From an uncultured Opitutia bacterium (lineage in GTDB: Bacteria > Verrucomicrobiota > Verrucomicrobiia > Opitutales > UBA953): a stretch of 12,641 bases of DNA. Of this stretch, positions 1 to 6,841 are shown one piece after another. Both the position numbers and the translations under genes were made by a program. Where the stretch lies: the NCBI GenBank assembly GCA_903840235.1, contig CAIMFE010000206.1:1-12641 (forward strand), read 5' to 3'. The notes below the pieces were generated by a model. It ran no database searches. It had not been told where the DNA came from and saw only the letters and a program-made list of their open reading frames with translations. Position 1 is the stretch's first letter. Each line of letters opens with the position of its first letter.

Positions 1-759
1 ACCAGAGTGTTCCACGTGGAACAAGTCGCCATCTTGGCGCGTGTCATGGAATGCAAAAAGAGTAGGGGACTCGTCGCCCGCCTGCTCCTCGCATTGTGAA
101 AAATCAATCGAGCTCCCAAGGATTCTGGGAGGGGTGCCAGTCTTGAGCCTTTGCAACTCTATACCAGCATCTAAGAAACTGCTGGACAACGACTTAGAAC
201 TAAAGTCGCCCAATCTTCCTCCCTCGGTTTTATTGGAACCGATGTGCATTAAACCCCTTAAGAATGTGCCCGTCGTGACGACTACAGTTTTAGAGTAGAA
301 GGATAAATCTAGGTTGGTGTTTACGCCGACAACTTTGCCGTGATCAAAGATTAAGCCGGTGACCATGGCCTGGAAAATAGTAAGTCCGGGCTGAAGTTCG
401 CAGCGGTGCTTGAGGCGGAACTGATAGGCTTTTTTATCGCACTGGGCGCGGGGGGCCTGGACGGCGGGGCCCTTAGAAGAATTAAGCAGGCGCCATTGGA
501 TTCCGGTTACGTCAGCGGTGATTCCCATTTCACCACCCAAGGCATCGATTTCTCGGACAATATGACCTTTGGCCTGGCCCCCAATGGCGGGGTTACAGCT
601 CATCTGAGCAATGGTATCAATGTTTCCACTGAGTAATAAAACATCCACACCCATGCGCGAAGCTGCTAATGCGGCCTCAACTCCAGCATGGCCAGCCCCA
701 CAGACAATCACGTCGTAGGGCTTTTGTGGGCCGAGTCTTATTTCTTTAGCGGGTTGCAT
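1..759 (-). CDS. mnmG: MnmG (GidA), tRNA uridine-5-carboxymethylaminomethyl modification enzyme, FAD subunit, 3' end missing
   Basis: Partial gene: 253 codons from the ATG at 759-757, with no stop before the left edge (the family is about 620 residues). MnmG is the FAD- and NADH-dependent partner of MnmE and installs the (carboxymethyl)aminomethyl group on the wobble uridine of certain tRNAs in the cytoplasm. Translating the minus strand shows the N-terminal dinucleotide-binding motif GAGHAG at residues 21-26, SCNPAIGGQAKGH at 54-66, TGTFLRG at 163-169 and RLKTGTPPR at 204-212, all family hallmarks. The start is supported by AGGAGG at 775-770, 10 nt upstream, and by the FAD strand beginning at the expected place. 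It lies 27 nt after the mnmE stop, so the two are probably co-transcribed. The end of the fragment, residues 246-251, is encoded by a parS palindrome. That stretch looks longer than the corresponding E. coli linker, judged from memory. Confidence 0.97.
   Translation of the reverse strand, partial: MQPAKEIRLGPQKPYDVIVCGAGHAGVEAALAASRMGVDVLLLSGNIDTIAQMSCNPAIGGQAKGHIVREIDALGGEMGITADVTGIQWRLLNSSKGPAVQAPRAQCDKKAYQFRLKHRCELQPGLTIFQAMVTGLIFDHGKVVGVNTNLDLSFYSKTVVVTTGTFLRGLMHIGSNKTEGGRLGDFSSKSLSSSFLDAGIELQRLKTGTPPRILGSSIDFSQCEEQAGDESPTLFAFHDTRQDGDLFHVEHSG
8..23. promoter_or_regulatory. parS centromere site (ParB-binding palindrome)
   Basis: The bases TGTTCCACGTGGAACA form a perfect 16-bp palindrome centred between 15 and 16. 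This agrees with the widely conserved bacterial chromosomal parS consensus, built on a CACGTG core flanked by TGTTNC and GNAACA. ParB (Spo0J) nucleates on such sites, spreads along the DNA and loads SMC, and ParA then segregates the origin region. Here the site is inside mnmG and encodes the FHVEH stretch at residues 247-251. In many bacteria mnmE-mnmG-rsmG-parA-parB lie together near oriC, which supports the call. Neither parB nor ParB binding can be seen in this window. Confidence 0.88.
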
Positions 760-776
760 AGGAGGAGTTCCTCCTA
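759..776 (-). promoter_or_regulatory. mnmG ribosome binding site inside a self-complementary hairpin
   Basis: On the minus strand the Shine-Dalgarno AGGAGG (775-770) is followed by the loop AACT and then its exact complement CCTCCT (765-760), directly before the ATG. An extra T-A pair (776 with 759) makes a 7-bp stem with a 4-nt loop. The structure would hide both the Shine-Dalgarno sequence and the first base of the start codon. It begins 11 nt past the mnmE stop (789-787), within reach of a terminating ribosome, so translational coupling of mnmG to mnmE is a reasonable inference. No folding energy was computed. Confidence 0.6.
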
Positions 777-786
777 GCAGAGGAAA

Positions 787-2145
787 TCACTTACCTATGC
801 AGAAGGAAGCGAACAACTTGTCCAGCATTCGCTCATTATCAATTCTTCCCACGACTTCCCCAAGGGAGTCAAGGGCCTCCCGACAGCGGGTAGCGGCTAA
901 TTCGGTGTGAACCGGGGCTGATAAATGACGAATAGCTTCAGTGAGGGCCTCGGCCGCATGTTTTAGGGCTTCGGCATGGCGTACGCTGACAATGAGGTCT
1001 TCAGCTCCGGGGGCCAACTGACGCGACACAAGGATATCGCCCAGGCGAGATCGTAAATTCTCGGCGTCTCGCCCATCCAGTAGGCAGGTTTTAATTTTAA
1101 TATAATGCGGTAAGAAATTTTTGAAATCAGGATGCTCTGGTAAGTCCGACTTATTTTTGACGACCAGGGTTTTCTCTGGGTTTAATAAAACCAAAAGTGA
1201 GTCGGGCAGGGCAGGGGGCGGAAGTGAAGCATCGACCACTAAAATAATAAAGTGAGCTGACTCAGCTTGTTCGAGGGAGCGCACCATACCTGCTTTTTCT
1301 AGAACCGATCCACCATCACGCAATCCGGCGGTGTCGATGGCCGTCACCGCTAAAGGCAATCCAGCAATGGGTGCTTCAAGGAAGTCGCGCGTGGTTCCTG
1401 GTTCATCACTAACCAGGGCACGTTGAGTTCCTGAAAGCACATTTACTAAACTAGATTTTCCAGCGTTGGGCGATCCGACAACAACGAGCTTCAAGCCGTT
1501 TCTAATTACTGAATCATGTTTAGAGGATGCCGCGTATCCATAAAGTTCTGACGCAATATTACCCAATAAAATCAATGGTCCTTGTGGGTTTTCTGCCCCA
1601 ATGTCTTCTTCGGGAAAATCAATATGTGCTTCCAGAATAGCGAGCGCTTGTAATAGGCGATCCGTCCAACCCGCCACTAACTTTCCCATTTCACCGGCCA
1701 GCATTCTTCGAGCCGACGACAGGGCGCGTTCGGAACTCGCATGAATTAAATCAGCAACGGCTTCCGCTTGAGTTAAGTCAATTTTGCCAGCTAAGAAAGC
1801 GCGACGCGTAAACTCACCTGGTTCAGCCATGCGACAACCGCGAGCCATACAATCTTCGATAAGTCGACGGATGATGAGAGGATTTCCGTGACAGGTGATT
1901 TCTAGTGAATCGCTACCCGTAAATGATTTTCCGTTAGCCCAGAGAAGTGCGACGACTTGATCAACCGGTTCATTTTTTAAATCACGCCAGATTCCTGTGG
2001 TCGCCTGTTTGATGATTAAGGAATTTTTTCGACCAAAGGCAGATTGAATAATACTAGGTGCTAGGGGTCCATCCACCCGCACCACCGCCAGGGCTGATTT
2101 TCCCGAGGGGGTAGAGGTTGCAACGATGGTATCGAGGTCGGACAT
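787..2145 (-). CDS. mnmE: MnmE (TrmE), tRNA-modifying GTPase
   Basis: Full-length 452-residue MnmE, the GTPase partner of MnmG in cytoplasmic wobble-uridine modification. It supplies the formyl-tetrahydrofolate-binding and GTP-driven parts of the reaction. In order: the N-terminal folate-binding domain (1 to about 118), a helical domain, then an inserted G domain with G1 GSPNAGKSS at 224-232, G2 TTRD at 251-254, G3 DTAG at 271-274 and G4 NKSD at 331-334. The C-terminus carries the diagnostic FCIGK (448-452), whose cysteine is essential in the family. The usual G5 serine-alanine signature is not obvious: the matching stretch around 350-360 reads IKIKTCLLDGRD. The start at 2145 gives a normal N-terminus (MSDLDTIVAT), although no clear Shine-Dalgarno precedes it. 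It is divergent from lysA across 75 nt and is followed by mnmG. Confidence 0.97.
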   Translation of the reverse strand: MSDLDTIVATSTPSGKSALAVVRVDGPLAPSIIQSAFGRKNSLIIKQATTGIWRDLKNEPVDQVVALLWANGKSFTGSDSLEITCHGNPLIIRRLIEDCMARGCRMAEPGEFTRRAFLAGKIDLTQAEAVADLIHASSERALSSARRMLAGEMGKLVAGWTDRLLQALAILEAHIDFPEEDIGAENPQGPLILLGNIASELYGYAASSKHDSVIRNGLKLVVVGSPNAGKSSLVNVLSGTQRALVSDEPGTTRDFLEAPIAGLPLAVTAIDTAGLRDGGSVLEKAGMVRSLEQAESAHFIILVVDASLPPPALPDSLLVLLNPEKTLVVKNKSDLPEHPDFKNFLPHYIKIKTCLLDGRDAENLRSRLGDILVSRQLAPGAEDLIVSVRHAEALKHAAEALTEAIRHLSAPVHTELAATRCREALDSLGEVVGRIDNERMLDKLFASFCIGK

Positions 2146-2220
2146 ATTAGAGACTCAACTATCCCAATCAGGTCGGGGCGGGGTGGCAAGCGGTGTCATA
2201 AAATTGAAAAGGCTGGAAGG

Positions 2221-3510
2221 ATGGCCCGAGAATGCCAAAGTCTTCAGCATACTACCGTGGAACTACACCCATTTTTAAATCCAACCCAGGCCGACCAGAT
2301 TGCTGCCGCTCATGGAACTCCCTGTTTCGTCTACGACGAGGCGACCTTCACCGCCCAAGCCAAGGCGATGCTGGCTTTCCCTAATTCCTTTGGTCTCACG
2401 GTAAGGTTTGCGATGAAAGCGTGCCCCAATGCTTCCATTCTAAGACTCTTTCATGGATTAGGATTAAGCTTTGATGCGAGTTCAGGATGGGAAGTTCGTC
2501 GAGCCATCCACGCTGGGGTTTCTCCAGAAAAAATTTCCTTATCCTCACAAGAATTACCCGAAGATTTTGCCGAGCTTTTAAAATTGGGCGTTCAAGTAAA
2601 TGCCTGCTCACTGAATCAGATTGAGCGCATTGGCCGCGCCTTACCCGGACACAGTATCGGTGTTCGCTTTAACCCAGGTCGCGGATCGGGTGGCACAGGT
2701 AAAACCAATGTCGGCGGATCCGACTCGTCATTCGGAATTTGGTACGAGTGGGCCGACCAAGTAAAAAAGATTACCGAGACATATAAATTAAAAGTCATCC
2801 GCATTCACACGCACATTGGTTCGGGTAGCGACCCGCTGGTTTGGCAAGAGGTCTCCGCATCTAGTCTCGCGCTCGTTAAATTATTTAGCGAGGTGACCAC
2901 GCTTAATTTAGGTGGAGGATATAAAATTGCCCGCGTGGCGGGAGAGAAGGGCACGGATCCACAAAAAATCGGCGTACCCGTAAAACAAGCCTTCGAAGAT
3001 TTTGCTAAAGCCGAAGGAAGAAAACTTAAACTAGAAATTGAACCAGGAACGTTCTTGGTCGCAAATGCTGGAGCCGTGCTTTGCAAAGTTCAGGACATTG
3101 TTTCTACCAATTCCCGAAAATTTATTAAAATAGATTCTGGAATGACGGAAATTTTAAGACCATCGCTCTATGGTGCCCAGCACCCTATTTATTTATATCC
3201 CAAGACAAAATCCTCGAAGACAGAAGATTATGTCATCGTTGGTCATTGTTGTGAGTCGGGAGATTTAATTACTTGTGCACCGGGCGAACCCGAAACGCTG
3301 GCCGCAAAAAATCTTCCCGAAGTACAAACGGGAGACCTTTGCGTGATTGGTGGAGCGGGTGCCTATTGTGCCGGGATGAGCACAAAAAATTATAATTCTT
3401 TTCCAGAGGCCCCCGAGGTTTTAATCCATACAAACGGATCAGTTAAATTGATTCGTCGACGTCAGACCTTAAATCAAATTTTCCAAAACGAAATCGGCGG
3501 AGACGTTTAA
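2221..3510 (+). CDS. lysA: Diaminopimelate decarboxylase (LysA)
   Basis: PLP-dependent fold-type III decarboxylase of 429 residues that converts meso-diaminopimelate to L-lysine, the last step of lysine synthesis in the cytoplasm. Visible landmarks are the PLP lysine K66 in FAMKACP, HTHIGSG at 196-202, the phosphate-binding GGGY at 231-234, EPGTFLVANAG at 274-284 and the catalytic HCCESGD at 342-348. AYCAGMSTKNYNSFP follows at 381-395. CESGD favours LysA over carboxynorspermidine decarboxylase, which I recall having a different sequence here. The EPGR arginine common in other LysA proteins is threonine (T276), which I recall as normal for this subtype. The ATG at 2221 has AAGG at 2209-2212, 8 nt upstream. 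The first roughly 14 residues are non-conserved, so a later GTG at 2257 cannot be excluded. The next gene starts 2 nt after the stop. Confidence 0.95.
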   Translation: MARECQSLQHTTVELHPFLNPTQADQIAAAHGTPCFVYDEATFTAQAKAMLAFPNSFGLTVRFAMKACPNASILRLFHGLGLSFDASSGWEVRRAIHAGVSPEKISLSSQELPEDFAELLKLGVQVNACSLNQIERIGRALPGHSIGVRFNPGRGSGGTGKTNVGGSDSSFGIWYEWADQVKKITETYKLKVIRIHTHIGSGSDPLVWQEVSASSLALVKLFSEVTTLNLGGGYKIARVAGEKGTDPQKIGVPVKQAFEDFAKAEGRKLKLEIEPGTFLVANAGAVLCKVQDIVSTNSRKFIKIDSGMTEILRPSLYGAQHPIYLYPKTKSSKTEDYVIVGHCCESGDLITCAPGEPETLAAKNLPEVQTGDLCVIGGAGAYCAGMSTKNYNSFPEAPEVLIHTNGSVKLIRRRQTLNQIFQNEIGGDV

Positions 3511-3512
3511 AA

Positions 3513-4964
3513 GTGTTACATTGTCCACCCCTGGGTTCGGTAGTCCCTTCTTCTCCGCATGCCACGGTGGTCTCTTTGCCCACGCTGGCTGACATCGAAG
3601 GCTATGAAAGAAAAGAAGCGCACGTTTGGGAAAAAATTTCCGCAGGCTATCCCCGGTTCGTCCGTAATCGCTTAGTACAAGAAGCCGCTAAACAGGCCGC
3701 TCAAAAACATCAGAGAGCAGGCGAGCTCTTTCCCGTGGTTTCTTTAAGGTCAGCCCAGGATTTATTAAAGTGGGCAGGAATTTTTAATGCACAGGTGGAT
3801 CTAGAGGCAGATTGGGTTTTGATTTCTCTACCCGCCGGGCCGGCCACAGAAAAGTTAGCCAAATTGATTCAACATACGGGCATACTGATTTCATCCCGCC
3901 AAGCCGAAGCTTACTTAAAAAATCTCCCACGGCAGGAAAACGCTACTGCCACGGGAAAAATAAAATCCTTCTGTGCACCTTATTTAGCCGAAGCAAAAGT
4001 TGAAAACATTTTAATTTCACTTTCAGGAATGAACGCAGCTTATGCGGCGATGACGGCGATTAATCATATTCAAAAGCCGAAAGGTAAAAATGTCTGGATA
4101 CAATTGGGCTGGCTTTATGTCGACTCCGCCAAAATTTTAGAAAAAAACACATCAACCGAACATATTTTTATAAAAAATATCCAGGAGCTCGATAAGGTTG
4201 AGCAGATTTTAAAAGAGGGCAGGGTGGCGGGTGTTTTTGCGGAAGCTCCAAATAACCCACAGTTGGAGACCCCAGACATTCCGAAACTTCGCCACCTCTG
4301 TGATCAGTATGGCGCAAAACTCGTTTTGGATCCCAGTGCGGTGAGTATCGCAACGCTCAATCTTTTACCTTATGCCGACATCTTGTGTTCGAGCTTAACT
4401 AAGTATGCAGCGAGTGAAGGCGATGTCATGGCCGGAGTTTTGGCGGTGAATGAAACTAAGCCCGATGCCGCGCAGTTAGTTCAGGAAGCCAAAAAGATTA
4501 TTGAACCCTTACATGCTCTCGATGCTGAGGTCTTAGCGCGCCAAATCTCAAAAATGAATGAGGTGCTTGGTAGGGTGAATGCCAGTGCGACCATTATCGC
4601 TCAGCGTCTATCTAAGCACCCTGCCATTTCTTTCGTTAGAACCGCAGAAACGGTTGCCACGAATGAAAATTATAAAAAATTAAAAAGACCCGACGCGGGC
4701 ATTGGTTCTTTGATTACGATTGAACTCAAAAAAGAAATGAGAGGCGTTTATGATAAGTTACAGTGTGTGAAGGGCCCGAGTTTTGGTTTAGAATTCACCC
4801 TGATATCGCCCTATTTATGGTTGGCGCATTTTGATGAGGTAACGACAGAGGCAGGGAGAAAAGAAATTAAGTTGGCTGGATTAGATCCCGATCTTTTAAG
4901 AATTTCTATTGGATTAGAGCCGGTGGAAGAAATATGGAGCATGTTAGAAAACGCGCTTAAATAA
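3513..4964 (+). CDS. Cystathionine gamma-synthase-like PLP enzyme (fungal-type Cys/Met metabolism family)
   Basis: A 483-residue PLP-dependent enzyme of the Cys/Met metabolism (trans-sulfuration) family. Landmarks are SGMNAAYAAM at 171-180, LGWLYVDSAKIL at 198-209, EAPNNP at 244-249, D273 in VLDPSA (pyridine-nitrogen partner), K297 in SSLTKY (Schiff-base lysine) and the carboxylate-binding R463 in LRISIGLEP. The roughly 90-residue N-terminal extension with SLPTLADIEGYE and YPRF, plus the YVDSAKIL segment, resembles fungal STR2/MET-7 cystathionine gamma-synthases more than E. coli MetB. The likely role is joining an activated homoserine to cysteine on the way to methionine, but the exact reaction cannot be assigned. 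It starts with GTG at 3513, 2 nt after the lysA stop, with GGAG at 3499-3502 inside the end of lysA, so the two are probably translated from one message. Confidence 0.85.
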   Translation: MLHCPPLGSVVPSSPHATVVSLPTLADIEGYERKEAHVWEKISAGYPRFVRNRLVQEAAKQAAQKHQRAGELFPVVSLRSAQDLLKWAGIFNAQVDLEADWVLISLPAGPATEKLAKLIQHTGILISSRQAEAYLKNLPRQENATATGKIKSFCAPYLAEAKVENILISLSGMNAAYAAMTAINHIQKPKGKNVWIQLGWLYVDSAKILEKNTSTEHIFIKNIQELDKVEQILKEGRVAGVFAEAPNNPQLETPDIPKLRHLCDQYGAKLVLDPSAVSIATLNLLPYADILCSSLTKYAASEGDVMAGVLAVNETKPDAAQLVQEAKKIIEPLHALDAEVLARQISKMNEVLGRVNASATIIAQRLSKHPAISFVRTAETVATNENYKKLKRPDAGIGSLITIELKKEMRGVYDKLQCVKGPSFGLEFTLISPYLWLAHFDEVTTEAGRKEIKLAGLDPDLLRISIGLEPVEEIWSMLENALK

Positions 4965-4988
4965 AAAACCCACCAGCCGGTGGGTTTT
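4965..4988. terminator. Bidirectional intrinsic terminator between convergent genes
   Basis: AAAACCCACC (4965-4974) and GGTGGGTTTT (4979-4988) form a perfect 10-bp stem around the loop AGCC. On the plus strand the stem ends in TTTT followed by GTGTTTT. On the minus strand it is followed by a run of T. It starts directly after the stop of the cystathionine gamma-synthase-like gene and ends 5 nt before the stop codon of the convergent secreted-protein gene, so it probably serves both. Confidence 0.9.
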
Positions 4989-4993
4989 GTGTT

Positions 4994-5452
4994 TTAGCTT
5001 TCCTCTTCCGCACGATCGTCGTCTTCGTCCGAATCCAGCGCCCCTACCTTTTTGCCATCAGCTTTTTTAGCCTCTCTTGCCTTCACCATTTTATCTCTAA
5101 AGGCCTGGCGTTCTTTAGCGGAAATTTTAGCCGCCTCGGGATCGAGTTTATTTAACTGCTCATCAAAGATTTTACGATAAGCATCATTAGAGGCACTAGA
5201 CCTTGTTCGCGCCTGTTTGTAATCGGCTGAAACCTTAACCAATTGTGCGTGATCGGCTTTGGCCTGTTGCTGGGCGCTTAACACTTCAGGTATTTCGTTT
5301 ACGCGTTTTCGGGCCTCGACTAGGCGCGTGTGATCCGCGTCAACCGCCCTGTCGGTGTTGCCTTTAGATGTGTCCATCGGCTTGGCATTAAGTCCGGTTG
5401 TGAGAATCCCAATCAGAAGTAGATTGGAGAGGAGGGGGAGTGATTTGTGCAT
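4994..5452 (-). CDS. Small secreted, highly charged hypothetical protein
   Basis: Not recognised as a named family. The 152-residue product has a clear Sec signal peptide: K3, a hydrophobic core from about 5 to 21, and a probable signal peptidase I site after A23 (LNA before KPMD). The mature part of about 129 residues is almost entirely charged, alanine- and glutamine-rich helix (roughly 36-135), suggesting a coiled coil. It ends in an acidic tail with DSDEDDD near 140-146. No cysteine, lipobox or catalytic motif is visible, so it is probably a periplasmic or secreted helical protein. No Shine-Dalgarno is seen before the ATG at 5452-5450. It is convergent with the gene to its left and divergent from the aquaporin gene, so probably monocistronic. 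The signal peptide and codon-regular frame make a real gene likely. Confidence 0.75.
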   Translation of the reverse strand: MHKSLPLLSNLLLIGILTTGLNAKPMDTSKGNTDRAVDADHTRLVEARKRVNEIPEVLSAQQQAKADHAQLVKVSADYKQARTRSSASNDAYRKIFDEQLNKLDPEAAKISAKERQAFRDKMVKAREAKKADGKKVGALDSDEDDDRAEEES

Positions 5453-5627
5453 AGGATTTAGTAATCGCCGTTGAGAAAAGGTCGGCCGATTTCAATTTCA
5501 ACAATCTCTCTATGGTATTCATCCCATGAATTGAACACGGTGGTATAAATTAGGTAGTTTACTTCTTTAGACCTCGGTGGCTGTAGTCTAAACTTGTGAT
5601 TTAGATTAAACTAAAGAGTGTAAATCA
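5453..5627. other. Divergent intergenic region (175 nt)
   Basis: This must hold the promoters of the secreted-protein gene (leftward) and the aquaporin gene (rightward). It is AT-rich towards the aquaporin. TGGTATAAAT at 5541-5550 looks like an extended -10 on the plus strand, without a good -35. Three short copies of one hexamer in alternating orientation lie at 5566-5605 and are listed separately. No RNA gene or open frame was seen. Confidence 0.5.
5566..5605. repeat. Alternating TTTAGA/TCTAAA repeats upstream of the aquaporin gene
   Basis: TTTAGAC at 5566-5572, GTCTAAA at 5586-5592 and TTTAGA at 5600-5605 form two overlapping inverted repeats that share the middle copy, with spacers of 13 and 7 nt. 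They end 22 nt before the aquaporin ATG. They could be an operator overlapping its promoter, or chance in AT-rich DNA. No regulator gene is next to them. Confidence 0.35.
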
Positions 5628-6326
5628 ATGCGCAATAAACTGCTTATCGAATTTGTTGGTACCTTCTTTCTATGTTTAACTGCCATCTTGGCTTCCAATC
5701 CTCTTTCTGTTGCCGCTATTTTATGTGCGATGATTTATATGGGTGGCAACATTTCCGGTGCTCATTACAATCCAGCCGTATCCCTAGCAGTTTTTCTGCG
5801 TAAAAAGCTGACGACAAAAAGACTATTTGGTTATATAGCAGTACAGCTTTTTGCCGCATTGTTCGCTGCCACCGTGGTAGGAATTTTACACGGACACACC
5901 GCTGAACGATCCAAAGATATTGTAGACGCGCTTGGAGAAAGTGCCATGTCGGGAGCGGGTATTGGTTGGCTTGGTGAAACCATCGGTACATTTATTTTAG
6001 CCTTTGTGGTGTTAATGGTGGCGACCTCACGCCATACCGCAGGAAACAGCTACTTCGGCTTAGCCATTGCCTTAACAGTTTTTGGCATAATTAGCACATT
6101 TTCATCCTTAAGTTTAGCTCTCAATCCCGCCGTCCACGTAGCCAACGAGCTTGTGGGTATTGTGGGCGCCCTCAATGCCGACGATTCAGTATTAAAAGCC
6201 CTGTCACAAGAGTTTACGTTTTTAGCTCACGGACTTCCCCGAACCCTATTAGATCTATTCTTCATGTTCTTGGGTGGATCAGCCGCTGCGGTGTTATTTG
6301 TTAAAATGTTCCCCGAGGACAACTAA
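5628..6326 (+). CDS. Aquaporin-family (MIP) channel with an atypical second NPA box
   Basis: A 232-residue inner-membrane channel of the major intrinsic protein family, about the usual length for bacterial aquaporins. Six hydrophobic segments are readable at about 6-22, 26-40, 64-86, 112-132, 141-160 and 204-226. The first half-helix motif is canonical: SGAHYNPAVSLAVF (43-56), with NPA at 48-50. The second, LALNPAVHVANE (163-174), keeps NPA (166-168) but has valine at 169, where almost all aquaporins and glycerol facilitators have the selectivity-filter arginine. The SGA expected before it is also absent. The substrate is therefore uncertain and could be water, a small neutral solute or a gas. 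The ATG at 5628 starts a typical MIP N-terminus. AAAGAG upstream is only a weak Shine-Dalgarno. The next gene follows after 53 nt without a terminator. Confidence 0.9.
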   Translation: MRNKLLIEFVGTFFLCLTAILASNPLSVAAILCAMIYMGGNISGAHYNPAVSLAVFLRKKLTTKRLFGYIAVQLFAALFAATVVGILHGHTAERSKDIVDALGESAMSGAGIGWLGETIGTFILAFVVLMVATSRHTAGNSYFGLAIALTVFGIISTFSSLSLALNPAVHVANELVGIVGALNADDSVLKALSQEFTFLAHGLPRTLLDLFFMFLGGSAAAVLFVKMFPEDN

Positions 6327-6379
6327 AACGACACACGATGAAGGCTTGCTGGGCTGGGTAATTTAACCAGTTTAGGATT

Positions 6380-6784
6380 ATGGATATTCTCTTAAAATCA
6401 CATAAACACTACGGCACATTATTACTCGCCCTGGTATTAGCAGTCATCGTGGTAACGCTACTCAAGGGGCCTAAACCAGTATTTCAAAGAATAGTGGCGG
6501 TCTTAGTAGACATTAATTTAGTCGTCGGTCTGGCAACAGCCTGGTTTACACACCGCCCATTCTCACTACTTCATCCTATATTTGCTCTCGGAGCGGTTGG
6601 GTTACTTCATGCGAGCGCCAAGAGCGATAATGGATCCAAGGTTATAAAATGTTTCTCGATTGCACTCGTTTTACTCATTGCAGTTTGGGCTGTTAATGCT
6701 CCATGGGGTCAACGTTACATCGGTCAGATATGGATGTATAATTTCTCTGCCCAAAGCGTCCCAGTTGCCCCGGTAGCACAATAA
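6380..6784 (+). CDS. Four-helix integral membrane protein of unknown function
   Basis: A 134-residue protein with four hydrophobic segments, about 11-28, 38-55, 62-78 and 89-106, and a short hydrophilic C-terminal tail. Its layout resembles a small four-helix family that I recall from Bacteroidetes: an N-terminal histidine stretch before helix 1, an HP at the start of helix 3, a further histidine at its end, and a final NAPWG. Here the histidines are H8, H10, H58, H65 and H77. Heme binding in the style of cytochrome b561 would be conceivable but is not shown. The ATG at 6380 has AGGA only 2 nt upstream, too close for a normal Shine-Dalgarno, and no other in-frame ATG precedes the helices. It lies 53 nt after the aquaporin gene on the same strand and is probably co-transcribed. 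Confidence 0.75.
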   Translation: MDILLKSHKHYGTLLLALVLAVIVVTLLKGPKPVFQRIVAVLVDINLVVGLATAWFTHRPFSLLHPIFALGAVGLLHASAKSDNGSKVIKCFSIALVLLIAVWAVNAPWGQRYIGQIWMYNFSAQSVPVAPVAQ

Positions 6785-6795
6785 TAGTAGATGGT

Positions 6796-6841
6796 TTGAC
6801 TCGAGGGAGATGTGGCTCTCGTTGACCAAACTCATCGAGGG
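6796..6841 (+). repeat. Paired direct repeats upstream of the exporter promoter
   Basis: TTGAC occurs at 6796-6800 and 6822-6826, and TCGAGGG at 6801-6807 and 6835-6841. GTTTG at 6795-6799 region and CAAAC near 6828-6832 could also pair around an imperfect inner stem. There is no T-run, so this is not a convincing terminator for the gene before it. An operator for the exporter operon is possible but unproven. Confidence 0.3.

Noticed and set aside
41..636. Plus-strand open frames of 85 and 76 codons at 41-298 and 406-636
   Set aside because: They lie antisense to the clearly conserved mnmG reading frame and show no domain, signal or sensible composition.
2146..2220. Possible riboswitch or leader (for example lysine) upstream of lysA
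   Set aside because: The divergent gap to mnmE is only 75 nt, too short for a lysine riboswitch, and no terminator or conserved helix pattern is visible.
6795..6832. Hairpin after the four-helix membrane protein gene as a terminator
   Set aside because: The stem is interrupted and no T-run follows; the segment is better explained as part of the downstream promoter region.
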